Positions 27,772-36,957 of a DNA stretch of 64,000 bases are shown one piece after another. Below the pieces are notes generated by a model. The model ran no database searches, was not told the origin of the DNA, and saw nothing but the letters and a program-made list of their open reading frames with translations. Numbering within the stretch: position 1 is the first letter of the stretch; each line of letters opens with the position of its first letter. The stretch covers positions 23,997 through 87,996 of the forward strand of contig NZ_JAHLEF010000020.1 in assembly GCF_018861755.1 (NCBI RefSeq), given 5' to 3'. Made by a program: the position numbers and the translations under genes. Source of the DNA: Clostridium sp. CF012. GTDB taxonomy: Bacteria > Bacillota > Clostridia > Clostridiales > Clostridiaceae.

Positions 27772-28428
27772 TTATTTAGCAAGACGAAAAGTAACTGTTA
27801 CTACAGTACCATCTTTTGGTAATACACTTTCATCACCATAGAATTTAACAACATCATTTTGCGTTGTTCCAGTTGGATATGCTGCATCACTTGTAATACC
27901 AGTTGCACAGCTATCTAAACAAAGTACACATCCAGTATTGTTTTTCTTAGCACTTTCAAGATTCCCACCAAAACGTAAATCCATTGGTTTTTCTACGCTT
28001 GCTTTGATAATATCCTCAAAAGGAATTTCTTTATCTTGTCCCTCCCAAGTAACTACGGCACTTAACTTGTCTCCATCAACGGCTACTCCTTTATCAGCGG
28101 ATGCTTTCATATCTGCTGCTTTTAAGTTGTTTCCAGGTTTAGCTCCAATATCAAGTAATGCTTGATGGAATTCTTTTTCATCTGCCAGACCACGAAGAGC
28201 TGATTTTTCGCCATTTGATCCTTTTGCAAAAACAACACCATGACGAGTTGCTTCTGTAAAATACTTACCATTTACTTCACAAAGCATTTTAATTTCCTTT
28301 GTCTCTTTGTTAACTACTAATACTTTTGCATCAGTTTTTGATGCTTCTGGTGTTGCTTTAGTACAAGCTGCAAGTGAGAGTATAAGTGAAGCTACTAATA
28401 AAACCTTTAATATTTTTTTCATTGTCAT
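27772..28428 (-). CDS. YdjY-like Cys-rich lipoprotein
   Basis: 218 residues. Lipobox LAAC with Cys22, so an exported lipoprotein. The body matches the YdjY pattern: GKYFTEATRHGVVFAKG, LLDIGAKPGNN, and the MDLRFGGNLESAKKN segment followed by a CVLCLDSC cluster (Cys167, 170, 174). The three clustered Cys outside an anaerobe's membrane suggest metal or redox chemistry (inference). GGAG precedes the ATG. Flanked by two TVP38 proteins as in E. coli. Confidence 0.82.
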   Translation of the reverse strand: MTMKKILKVLLVASLILSLAACTKATPEASKTDAKVLVVNKETKEIKMLCEVNGKYFTEATRHGVVFAKGSNGEKSALRGLADEKEFHQALLDIGAKPGNNLKAADMKASADKGVAVDGDKLSAVVTWEGQDKEIPFEDIIKASVEKPMDLRFGGNLESAKKNNTGCVLCLDSCATGITSDAAYPTGTTQNDVVKFYGDESVLPKDGTVVTVTFRLAK

Positions 28429-28483
28429 AATTATTAAGTCTCCTTTTAATTTATATTTTTTTTATAAACATCTGTAAAACAGA

Positions 28484-29206
28484 TTATCTATTTTCACTTA
28501 ATTTTTTCTTTTGCTTTTCTACATAAATTTGCCTAAACAATATAACTAACGCTGATAGTGCAAATAAACATAATAAGCCTGTTACAAATAATTTTGCTCC
28601 TCCAGTTAACATACTTCCTACATAGGAGTAAATAATTGTTGCAGGTAATTGACCTATACCTGTTGCAATAAAGAATGAACCAAATGACATAGAAGTTAAT
28701 CCTGCTGCATAACTTACAATGTCAAAAGAAATAAAGGGTAATAATCTGGCAATCAAGATACTTATTTTACCATGCTTCATAAAAAATTTATCAATTTGTT
28801 CCAGCCCTGTTTTGCTTGTTAATTTGATTACAACATCTCGCCCTAAAATCCTAGCGATATAAAAACAAACTACTGCTCCTGCCATGGCACTAGTCCATGA
28901 AAGAAGTGCTCCTTGCCACCAACCAAATAGGTTTGCATTAGCAAAGGTAATTAAGAAAGCCGGTAGTGGTGCAGCTATAGATTGGAATATCATTAATAAG
29001 AAAGAAATAACTGCCGCATAAGCTCCATAGGAGGCTACAAATGCACTAACAAGCGTAAAATCTCCACTTGCAAACATTTTAAAGATAGTATTAAACGATT
29101 CCTTTATAGCTGGGACAAATAAATAACTTAAAACTAAAACTAGAAGTAGTAGGATTATTATAATCTTACTAATCAAACCCTTTTTCTTATTAGGTGTGTT
29201 TTCCAT
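28484..29206 (-). CDS. TVP38/TMEM64 (DedA-like) membrane protein, YdjX-like
   Basis: 240 residues. Single N-terminal TM, then the SNARE-associated domain: LPAFLITFANANLFGWWQG, SAMAGAVVCFYIARILGRD, and RLLPFISFDIVSYAAGLTSM. GGGGG precedes the ATG by 6 nt. Paralogue of the 26566 product. Probably envelope lipid or small-molecule handling. Confidence 0.82.
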   Translation of the reverse strand: MENTPNKKKGLISKIIIILLLLVLVLSYLFVPAIKESFNTIFKMFASGDFTLVSAFVASYGAYAAVISFLLMIFQSIAAPLPAFLITFANANLFGWWQGALLSWTSAMAGAVVCFYIARILGRDVVIKLTSKTGLEQIDKFFMKHGKISILIARLLPFISFDIVSYAAGLTSMSFGSFFIATGIGQLPATIIYSYVGSMLTGGAKLFVTGLLCLFALSALVILFRQIYVEKQKKKLSENR

Positions 29207-29217
29207 TTTCTTCCCCC

Positions 29218-29898
29218 TTAATTTAATATTATAATCTTCTGTTTTAAAATTCCTTTTTCCATTTCATAGGTTTTTTGTGTGTAATCTAAAAATCCAATAT
29301 TATGTGTACTTATAAAAATTGTTGTTCCTTTAGAATTAATTTCTTTAAAGAATTTCATAACCATTTTTGAGTTTTCAGGATCTAAATTACTTGTAGGTTC
29401 GTCTGCTATAAGTATTTTGGGATTATTTATTAATCCTCGTATAATCGAAACTCTTCTTAATTCACCTCCTGAAAGCCTGGCCGGATATTCCTCTTCCATT
29501 CCTTTCAGTCCCACCTCCTCTAATAGCTCCATTGCCCTAGCTTTAACTGTTTTTTTTCTAGGTGATAAATATGCAGGCATACATATATTATCTAGAATTG
29601 TAAAGTTCGATAATAAATTTTGTCCCTGCAATACATATCCTATTGTTTCATTTCTTAGAAGGGCTAATTCATTTTTACTTTTTTCCAAAATATCACTTCC
29701 AGCAATGAAAATCTTCCCTGATGTAGGTGTAAGTAGCCCAGCTACCATATTAAGCAAAGTGCTTTTTCCACAACCAGAGGGACCCACTATACATGCAAAC
29801 TCCCCCTCTGAAATTGAAAAATTCACATCCTTTACCGCTAAGAATATTTCATTTTTTCTTTTATATTCCTTATTTAGGTTTTTTATTTCTAAAATCAT
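29218..29898 (-). CDS. ABC transporter ATPase, LolD/MacB type
   Basis: 226 residues, the standard length of LolD-type ATPases. Walker A GPSGCGKST, signature LSGGELRR, Walker B ILIADEPTSNLD, switch His STHNIGF. Its start overlaps the end of the FtsX-like permease gene (29898), so the two form one mechanotransmitting ABC system that acts on envelope substrates rather than importing them. Confidence 0.87.
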   Translation of the reverse strand: MILEIKNLNKEYKRKNEIFLAVKDVNFSISEGEFACIVGPSGCGKSTLLNMVAGLLTPTSGKIFIAGSDILEKSKNELALLRNETIGYVLQGQNLLSNFTILDNICMPAYLSPRKKTVKARAMELLEEVGLKGMEEEYPARLSGGELRRVSIIRGLINNPKILIADEPTSNLDPENSKMVMKFFKEINSKGTTIFISTHNIGFLDYTQKTYEMEKGILKQKIIILN

Positions 29899-31112
29899 TA
29901 TTCATTCTCCCTTATGAGCACATAAGGCTCTTCTTTACTTATTTTATAGGCAGAATAAAAAGATGCTACAAAACCTGTTAGCACAGATACCAGCATGCAT
30001 TTACTAGATACCAATAATACCTCTGAAAAGGTCATTTCGAAATATGGAATTCCAAAACTCATACCAATGAAATTTCTAAATAATAATAGTAATCCTTCTG
30101 ATACCAAAACCCCGAGGACTCCTCCAATGACACTAATAATCATTGCTTCAATTATTATCATAGAAAAAATTTGTCTACCATTGGCACCTAATGTATATAG
30201 AATTCCAAATTCTCGTTTTCTTTCATTAATAGTAATAGTAAAAATACTGATTAAGGCCATAGCCGTAGCTATAAATAATATTACAATTAGTACGCCACTA
30301 TAAGATGTAAACTTTTTAAGTTCTGTAGCTATTCCACTAAAAAGGCTATTTGCTGTATATACTGCAATATCATCACCATCATATAAATGTTGAATTTCAA
30401 CAGCTAATTTATCAGGAGAATACCCTTCATCTGCGTCTATGGCTATCATAGATATTAGATTTTTACTATTATCTAATTTTAAGTTATCATTGGCACTCTT
30501 AGAATTTGTAAGCTCAAAGACAGTATCGAAGCTCATAAATACAGAATTATCATATCCCATTGCAGTTTTTGAAAGCTTAGCTACAACCTGAAATTCTGTA
30601 TTATAAAAAGTAACTTTTTCCCCTACTTTCGCAGTAACCTCATGACCAACTACAACCTGTCCTTTTTTTAATTCTAGGTCTCCTTGAGTTTTTAACCAGG
30701 GCTCTATAACAAAATCAGTTTCTGGATCAATAGCAATTAATTGTACTGCCGTATCGCAACAGGCTGCTTCCAATGTAGCTAAATACAGCTGTGGTGAAAT
30801 TTTATTTACCCCTTTTACTCCTTGTAATTTGTTTAGCCACTGACGCTGAAAATATATTGTGCAAGGTTTTCCCATAAATAATGAATCCTGTAGCTCTTCC
30901 GAATTCTTATCTGGAACAACAATGACCTCAGCTCCCATTCTATCGGTTGTATTTATAATTCCTCTTTCCATATTCACCATTAACATAGTGGTAAAAAACA
31001 ATGCAAAAGTCTGCAAAAATACAAAAAATATCATAAACCCATTACGAAAGGCTCTATGTTTTATATTCTGCAGGGAGATGGACAAAATATTTAATCCCTT
31101 GTGTGTTTTCAT
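29898..31112 (-). CDS. FtsX/MacB-type ABC permease with extracellular Cys pair
   Basis: 404 residues: one N-terminal TM (about 25-45), a large extracytoplasmic domain (about 46-270) and three C-terminal TM segments of the FtsX fold (SIFTITINERKREFGILYTL, then the IGGVLGVLVSEG helix). The external domain contains vicinal Cys118-Cys119 (EAACCDTAVQL) and Cys84. Partner of the LolD-type ATPase. Possibly extracts or delivers a lipoprotein or thiol-bound ligand, such as the downstream Cys-rich YdjY-like lipoprotein (inference). Confidence 0.82.
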   Translation of the reverse strand: MKTHKGLNILSISLQNIKHRAFRNGFMIFFVFLQTFALFFTTMLMVNMERGIINTTDRMGAEVIVVPDKNSEELQDSLFMGKPCTIYFQRQWLNKLQGVKGVNKISPQLYLATLEAACCDTAVQLIAIDPETDFVIEPWLKTQGDLELKKGQVVVGHEVTAKVGEKVTFYNTEFQVVAKLSKTAMGYDNSVFMSFDTVFELTNSKSANDNLKLDNSKNLISMIAIDADEGYSPDKLAVEIQHLYDGDDIAVYTANSLFSGIATELKKFTSYSGVLIVILFIATAMALISIFTITINERKREFGILYTLGANGRQIFSMIIIEAMIISVIGGVLGVLVSEGLLLLFRNFIGMSFGIPYFEMTFSEVLLVSSKCMLVSVLTGFVASFYSAYKISKEEPYVLIRENE

Positions 31113-31118
31113 TTTATT

Positions 31119-31517
31119 TTAATTCCTCTTCATTCGTTTTGATAAGGATATACAATTAAAAATGGAAACAACTGTCGTAAGCCCTCCAATAATATAAATC
31201 CATGGAAAACTTATGCTTTGACACATCATTGTTTTTTTCATACAACCACCAATAAGAACACTTGGAATTAAAATAGCCACAACTCCTAAAGCAGTGGTCA
31301 TGATACAAATACCAAACTGAATTTCCTCTGATTTAAAAGCTAGTATAGCAATTCCAGCTACTATAAGCATAATACCAATTGAAATTTCTGCCTGTGCTGA
31401 CCACCAGCATTTCATAATAGTTTCCCCTTTAGGACAAACTGCAAATAATGTATGGGGTCCTATCGCAAGTAACGCTCCAATAATAAAATAAACGCCATAT
31501 ATTGCACTCTTTTTCAT
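31119..31517 (-). CDS. DUF4418 membrane protein
   Basis: 132 residues with four TM segments. Four Cys at external ends: Cys28 and Cys37 (FAVCPKGETIMKCWWSAQAE) and Cys92, Cys99 (GGCMKKTMMC). The MKCWW element is typical of DUF4418. AAAGGAG lies 6 nt before ATG. First gene of the 11-gene cluster; the FtsX-like gene follows after 6 bp. Function unknown. Confidence 0.78.
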   Translation of the reverse strand: MKKSAIYGVYFIIGALLAIGPHTLFAVCPKGETIMKCWWSAQAEISIGIMLIVAGIAILAFKSEEIQFGICIMTTALGVVAILIPSVLIGGCMKKTMMCQSISFPWIYIIGGLTTVVSIFNCISLSKRMKRN

Positions 31518-31564
31518 TTCTGCTCCTTTGTACTTCCATATTTATTAAATATTAATGCACAAAT

Positions 31565-31594
31565 ATATTATCAATGATATTTATAGTTGTCCAA
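31565..31594 (-). promoter_or_regulatory. Probable promoter of the DUF4418-ydj/ynj-like operon
   Basis: Minus strand TTGGAC (31594-31589), 18-bp spacer, TAATAT (31570-31565). The surrounding 31580-31640 has repeated CTATA/TATAG elements that could be operator half-sites. Further right, 31660-31720 and 31905-31980 carry short open stretches (FGGTYNALNEALIKKPGIKD; AKKDADAEITQERK) that look like gene scraps. Confidence 0.45.
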
Positions 31595-31992
31595 TAGATA
31601 TTCCCTATGTTTATAGCTGTATCTATAGATAAAATTAATAATCGTTTTCATATATAGTTTTGGTGGAACTTATAATGCCTTAAATGAGGCTCTCATCAAA
31701 AAACCAGGAATAAAGGATTAGATCTTATATCCTAACATTGTTATCCGCCAACATTTCCGAGGAGTTTTATTTATATTTTATATCTGTACTTTATTGTCTT
31801 TTTAGATTGATTTATTATTAATATATATGCTATATTAATACTGAGTTAATAAAAAATTCACATTTTGTTATGAACAAAACAATAAAATAGTTAACCCAAT
31901 AAGCTAAAAAGGACGCTGATGCTGAAATAACACAAGAACGTAAAAATAAAATGAATAAGTTTATTGATAGAATTTATTAAAAGAGGTGTCTC

Positions 31993-33417
31993 ATGCAAAT
32001 ACAACCGATTAATCGCAATAAATTTTTGATAGAATTAAAAACAACAAAACTCAACAAACCTATGAAAATTAGTATAATTTCTATTTTTATTATCCTTGTT
32101 TTATATTTGGGTATATCAGCATTTTATAGCACTCATTTTTACTTTGGTTCTGTAATTAATGGCATTAATGCTTCTGGTAAAACAGTAGAGGAATTAAATA
32201 AAGAAATATTATTAAAAAGCGAAACATATACACTGGAACTTCAAGAACGAAACGGTGTTAAAGAACAAATCAAGGCTGATGACATTGGCCTTAAATATAA
32301 TGCAGTGGATAAAATTCAATTTTTAAAAGACAGTCAAAATTCTTTTATGTGGATTCATGGGCTTTTCAATCAAAAACCTACTGAAATATATGGTATGGTG
32401 ACCTATGATGAAAAACTCTTAAAAGAACGTTTTGATAATCTCGCTTGTTTTGATAGCAAGAGTGGAATTAAACCTCAAAATGCTAGCTTTAAATATTTAG
32501 ATAAGGGCTATGTGGTTGTAAATGAAGTTATGGGTAATAAAGTAAATAGCAAGACCTTGTATTCAACTATAGTAAATGCAATTCTCAAAGGAGAAACAAC
32601 AGTAAATTTGGAGAGGTCAAATAACTACGTAAATCCCAAGTATACTTCAAGTTCCAAAGAAATTATTGACACTAAATCTTTGCTAAATAAATATTTAGCT
32701 TCAAAAATTACTTACACCTTTAATGGTGGCAATGAAGTTTTAGATGCTTCTATAATACATAAATGGATTAGCGTTAACGATAACCTTGAAATTTTATTTG
32801 ATGAAACTGAAATGAAGGATTATCTAAATAAACTAGACAGTAATTATGAAACATTTGGAAAGGAAAGAGAATTTCTTACATCTCTGGGTACAACGATAAA
32901 AGTCAGTGGTGGTAATTATGGATGGTTGGTTGACCGTAAAGGGGAAGTTAAAGATTTAATTGTAGCTATAAAAGGTGGACAAACCATAGCAAAGGAACCA
33001 CGCTATATCCAAACAGCTATATATCACGGTATTAATGATATCGGGAATACCTATGTGGAAATTAATATAACAAAACAGCATTTATGGTTTTATAAAAACG
33101 GTTCTCTTGTTATAGAAGGTGATTTCGTTTCTGGTGATGTAAGTAAAAAATATTCAACACCTACAGGTGTTTATAGACTACAATTTAAAGAAAAAAATTA
33201 CGTATTAAAGGGAGAAAATTACAGTGTGCCTGTTAATGTTTTTATGCCATTTAATGGTGGAATTGGTATACATGATGCAATTTGGAGGAATGCCTTTGGT
33301 GGAAATATATATTTGACAAATGGCTCTCATGGTTGTATAAATTCACCACCTAATTTAGCACAAACGATATTTGATAATATTGAGACTGGTACTCCAGTTA
33401 TTTGTTATTTGCAGTGA
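31993..33417 (+). CDS. L,D-transpeptidase (YkuD) with peptidoglycan-binding domain
   Basis: 474 residues. One TM anchor (about 26-46), then a PG_binding_4-like/VanW-type repeat region (about 60-340) and a C-terminal YkuD catalytic domain with GVYRLQFKEKN and the active-site SHGCINSP (His446, Cys448). It cross-links peptidoglycan stems (3-3 links) outside the membrane. Length and layout match clostridial L,D-transpeptidases. GAGGTGT precedes the ATG. Own terminator at 33462. Confidence 0.9.
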   Translation: MQIQPINRNKFLIELKTTKLNKPMKISIISIFIILVLYLGISAFYSTHFYFGSVINGINASGKTVEELNKEILLKSETYTLELQERNGVKEQIKADDIGLKYNAVDKIQFLKDSQNSFMWIHGLFNQKPTEIYGMVTYDEKLLKERFDNLACFDSKSGIKPQNASFKYLDKGYVVVNEVMGNKVNSKTLYSTIVNAILKGETTVNLERSNNYVNPKYTSSSKEIIDTKSLLNKYLASKITYTFNGGNEVLDASIIHKWISVNDNLEILFDETEMKDYLNKLDSNYETFGKEREFLTSLGTTIKVSGGNYGWLVDRKGEVKDLIVAIKGGQTIAKEPRYIQTAIYHGINDIGNTYVEINITKQHLWFYKNGSLVIEGDFVSGDVSKKYSTPTGVYRLQFKEKNYVLKGENYSVPVNVFMPFNGGIGIHDAIWRNAFGGNIYLTNGSHGCINSPPNLAQTIFDNIETGTPVICYLQ

Positions 33418-33461
33418 TCCTTTATAAAAGTGAAATACAGTAGCGTTTCCCATCAATTAAG

Positions 33462-33494
33462 AAAAAGTAACTATTTTAAATAGTTACTTTTTTT
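33462..33494 (+). terminator. Terminator of the L,D-transpeptidase gene
   Basis: AAAAAGTAACTATT pairs with ATAGTTACTTTTT with a TTAA loop and a run of seven T; also usable by the convergent UbiD-family gene. Confidence 0.85.
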
Positions 33495-33509
33495 CATTAT
33501 AATTCAACC

Positions 33510-35351
33510 TTAAATTATTTCATTTTTAACTTTGCTTAAGCTCCCTCCCTTTTCAAAGAAACGCTGGATATTCTTTTCAACCAATGGATCAGGAATTAAT
33601 GGTGGCGCATGGTGTGGTTTAGTACGAGCATCAATAATCATATTATCACAGGCCCAGTGCTTGTTTTCATAATAGCTATTAACTCCATAAATATCATGTG
33701 AAGGGTTACTTCTCGTAAATGTAGCCCATATAAAATTTTGTATAGAGCAGCTCATAAATGAACTGTCATCGCATAGGATAATCATTGGGCAAGTTGGCAT
33801 ATCACCTCTTGCTTTAAGTGACCCGCAAAACGCGTCTAATTGCTTTTGCGCCTCATGATAACTTAAAAATTCAGGTCCTTCTATGGCGACGATGCCTGGC
33901 ATTACAAGCCTTGGATTTTTAAAATCTTGTAAATCCACTAACTGCTTCGGCACGTCACTACACAATTTTCTTCTCTGATCTCCGCAGGCAGCAATTACCA
34001 CTTTACTACCTGTATTAAGACCCGTCCCCGAATAATCAAGAGTATCGATGGTTGTATTTGTTTGAAAATGAATGTCACGATGAAGATCGATTCGTTCAAG
34101 TATATATGTTAAGAATTCTATCTCTTTATGGGTATCTAATGACTCACTCTCTTCCGCCGTAATAAATAAATATTTAGCTAAACTAAGTTGTCCTGTTCCT
34201 AAAATCCGGTTGGCAATGGTGAGAATTTCAGCAGGTTGTTTGATTTTTTGGTAAGGTGTATATCGTTCACTTCCGATGGCAAATAGTAATGGATGAACTC
34301 CCGCTGCGTCTATTGCATGGACTTCCTTCACACCAGGAATTTCATTTTTTACCGCATTACCAGTTAACTCATGGATAAGATCACCGAAAGAGGTATCCTC
34401 TTGAGGAGGACGGCCAACAACTGTAAATGGCCAAATCCCATTGGACTTCGCGTATACTTTATGCACCCTCATTAATGGAAACTCATGAATAAGACTATAA
34501 TATCCAATGTGATCACCAAAAGGGCCCTCAGGTTTCGTTTCGCCTGGATGAATTTCACCAGTAATGACAAAATCAGCATCAAGACTAATACAATAACCAT
34601 CAACATAAGAGTAACGGAAATTACGTCCTGAAAGAAGTCCTGCAAAGGTCATTTCACTTAGTCCCTCAGGTAATGGCATGATAGCGGCTAGCGTATGAGC
34701 AGGAGGACCTCCAATAAAAATGCTCACTTTAAGCGTGACCCCACGCTTATTTGCTCTTTCTTGATGAATGCCGATTCCTCGTTGAATTTGATAATGCAAG
34801 CCTACTTCTTTATTCATTTTATAATCGTTGCCACTAAGCTGAACGCGGTACATTCCTAAATTGCTATTCATAATACCAGGCTTTTCTGGATCCTCTGTAT
34901 AGACTTGAGGCAAAGTTATAAATGCCCCTCCATCCTCTGGCCAATGGTGAATAAGTGGAAGGTCAGAAATTTGTATTTCCTTGAATCCATCTAATTTATT
35001 AATGGATTTTTTTAAAGGGAGTGCCTTTGAAGCTGCCCATCCTGTACTTAAGTGCTTAAATGGATTTTTAAGTACACTCATTGGATTATTGCGTACTGCA
35101 ATCACTTCCTTGGTTGCCTCAAAGGTATTCCTAAAGATAAACTTACTTCTCGCAAGAGTACCGAATAAATTTGATACCGCTGGAAATTTCGAGCCTTTAA
35201 CATTTTCAAATAAGATTGCAGGGCCCCCAGCTGCGTTAACTCTCATATGTATAGCTGCCATCTCAAGGTTCGGATCCACTTCTTCATGAACCCTAACTAA
35301 TTGACCTGCTTTTTCTAAATCAAGAATACATTCTTCTAAACTATGATACAT
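33510..35351 (-). CDS. UbiD-family decarboxylase
   Basis: 613 residues from ATG 35351 (MYHSLEECILDLEKAGQLVR), preferred to an ATG five codons upstream because family members begin MYxSL. UbiD hallmarks: LGMYRVQL, PAHTLAAIMPLPEGLSE, the EGPFGDHIGYYS prFMN/active-site region, and VVGRPPQEDTSFGDLIHEL. Decarboxylates aromatic or alpha,beta-unsaturated acids using prenylated FMN, which needs a UbiX partner not found in this window. G+C is visibly higher than in neighbours, consistent with acquisition by transfer. Substrate unknown. Confidence 0.88.
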   Translation of the reverse strand: MYHSLEECILDLEKAGQLVRVHEEVDPNLEMAAIHMRVNAAGGPAILFENVKGSKFPAVSNLFGTLARSKFIFRNTFEATKEVIAVRNNPMSVLKNPFKHLSTGWAASKALPLKKSINKLDGFKEIQISDLPLIHHWPEDGGAFITLPQVYTEDPEKPGIMNSNLGMYRVQLSGNDYKMNKEVGLHYQIQRGIGIHQERANKRGVTLKVSIFIGGPPAHTLAAIMPLPEGLSEMTFAGLLSGRNFRYSYVDGYCISLDADFVITGEIHPGETKPEGPFGDHIGYYSLIHEFPLMRVHKVYAKSNGIWPFTVVGRPPQEDTSFGDLIHELTGNAVKNEIPGVKEVHAIDAAGVHPLLFAIGSERYTPYQKIKQPAEILTIANRILGTGQLSLAKYLFITAEESESLDTHKEIEFLTYILERIDLHRDIHFQTNTTIDTLDYSGTGLNTGSKVVIAACGDQRRKLCSDVPKQLVDLQDFKNPRLVMPGIVAIEGPEFLSYHEAQKQLDAFCGSLKARGDMPTCPMIILCDDSSFMSCSIQNFIWATFTRSNPSHDIYGVNSYYENKHWACDNMIIDARTKPHHAPPLIPDPLVEKNIQRFFEKGGSLSKVKNEII

Positions 35352-35792
35352 TCTTTCAAGCCTCATTCCTTTAGTAAAGTTTAATCATGCATATTCTATT
35401 CATAAACACTTGCTATAAAATGCTGGTATCTGTTCTTCAACTCACACTTAATATCATAATATCTCTCCTATGCTTAATACTTAACATCTATTTTAGTTTT
35501 TTAATATTATAAATATCAGAACAATATAATATTAGGCAATTCTTTCATGCCTTTATATTATACTATAAACTTTGTTATTATAGCTTTGTTTTGCCTTTAA
35601 TGTTTATCTAACACTAATTCCACATTAAATTGTAAATCTCATTATAATCCAATTCCAAGTCACCCTTTTATAAATTTTTGTAGGTTTTTATCAAAAAAAG
35701 GATTATAGTATAATTACATTGAATAAATTAATGGCAAATATTCTTCATCCTATTTTTTGTTATTAATATTATATAATTGGGGAGAGATTAAA

Positions 35793-36779
35793 ATGGAAAA
35801 AAGATGTATAGCTATTTTAGATTGCGAGGTTGGAGAAGTAATCGCACAAAAGGTCGTAAGCAAGTATGGTACAACCATTGTTGTAGAAAATACTACAATA
35901 AATAGTTATATTAAAAATAAACTAATTGCATTTAAAACAGATTATGTTTGGATTTATGGATTTGGTAAAGGAGACTCTATTAAATTTAAAGACAATGGTT
36001 TAAAGCAATTAAAGCAAAGCTATAAAAAAAATGTATTAGCGATTAAGGGAATATTAAATAATTTAACTAGAGGCACTAATGTAAGCATTGAAAAAATAAA
36101 CCTAATATCTAATTCAATATATGAACCTATAAACAATGAATACCATGTTGTTCAGTGTCTAAACGAATTAAAATCTGTTGATGAGGATACTTTTACTCAT
36201 AGTATAAATGTGTCATTATATGCAATGTTATTAGGTAAATGGTTGCTGTTACCTGAAAGTAAAATAATAGATCTTATACAGGCGGCATTGCTTCATGATG
36301 TTGGGAAAACAAAGATATCCAATTCCATTCTAAATAAAAAGGGAAAATTAGAAATTGAGGAATTTGAAGCGATGAAAAAACATCCTATATATAGCTTTGA
36401 AATCATAAAAAATATAGATGGTCTTTCAATGAAAAGTAAGGAAGCTGTGTTAATGCATCATGAAAGAGAAAATAAATCAGGTTATCCAAGTGGCATAGCT
36501 GGGTCAGAAATGAGCATATGTTCCAAAATTATAGCTATTACAAACTTTTATGATTCAATAACTTCAGAAAGGACTTACAGAAAAAGAGTAAATCCCTTTC
36601 AAGCCTTTCAAATTATTCAAAGTAAAGTTATAAATAACTTTGATATGCATATAGCAAATACTTTTTTATCCAATATAGCTGCTTGTTATGTAGGCACTTG
36701 TCTTATTGAGCAATGGTCAAACTGGAGAAATTGTCTATGTACCACCACAAGCTATTACTACGCCAATTGTTTGCATTAA
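35793..36779 (+). CDS. HD-GYP phosphodiesterase-like protein, frameshifted at the 3' end
   Basis: 328 residues from ATG 35793 (GGGGAG upstream). The HD-GYP domain (about 120-290) is intact: HSINVSLYAMLLG, LLHDVGK, MHHERENKSGYPSG, ITNFYDSITSERTYRKR. HD-GYP enzymes degrade cyclic di-GMP. The last residues (after NIAACYVGT) read as an implausible Trp/Cys/Tyr-rich tail, while the next frame reads SNGQTGEIVYVPPQAITTPI and continues to a stop at 36837. A one-base deletion near 36690 explains this. Either a real mutation removing the last 50 residues or a sequencing error. Confidence 0.82.
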   Translation: MEKRCIAILDCEVGEVIAQKVVSKYGTTIVVENTTINSYIKNKLIAFKTDYVWIYGFGKGDSIKFKDNGLKQLKQSYKKNVLAIKGILNNLTRGTNVSIEKINLISNSIYEPINNEYHVVQCLNELKSVDEDTFTHSINVSLYAMLLGKWLLLPESKIIDLIQAALLHDVGKTKISNSILNKKGKLEIEEFEAMKKHPIYSFEIIKNIDGLSMKSKEAVLMHHERENKSGYPSGIAGSEMSICSKIIAITNFYDSITSERTYRKRVNPFQAFQIIQSKVINNFDMHIANTFLSNIAACYVGTCLIEQWSNWRNCLCTTTSYYYANCLH

Positions 36780-36849
36780 TTCTGAGTATATCGATTTGTC
36801 TAAAGAAAACAATTTCAACATTGTAAGTATGTTATAAAATTTCCGAAAG

Positions 36850-36879
36850 AAGGCCCAGTAGAACCTTATACTTGGCCTT
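36850..36879. terminator. Terminator between convergent genes
   Basis: AAGGCCCAGTA pairs with TACTTGGCCTT (one mismatch), followed by GTATTTTAATTT. Serves the HD-GYP gene and possibly the convergent acetyltransferase. Confidence 0.6.
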
Positions 36880-36957
36880 GTATTTTAATTTGCGTATGGC
36901 ATTTGATAAGTTTAAAGCTTCTCCTTTTATTAATGTTTATATTTTTTTAAAATATTA

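Noticed and set aside
31905..31980. Open stretch ending just before the L,D-transpeptidase
   Set aside because: About 25 codons following an in-frame stop, without a start near its beginning; possibly a gene scrap, not annotated as CDS.
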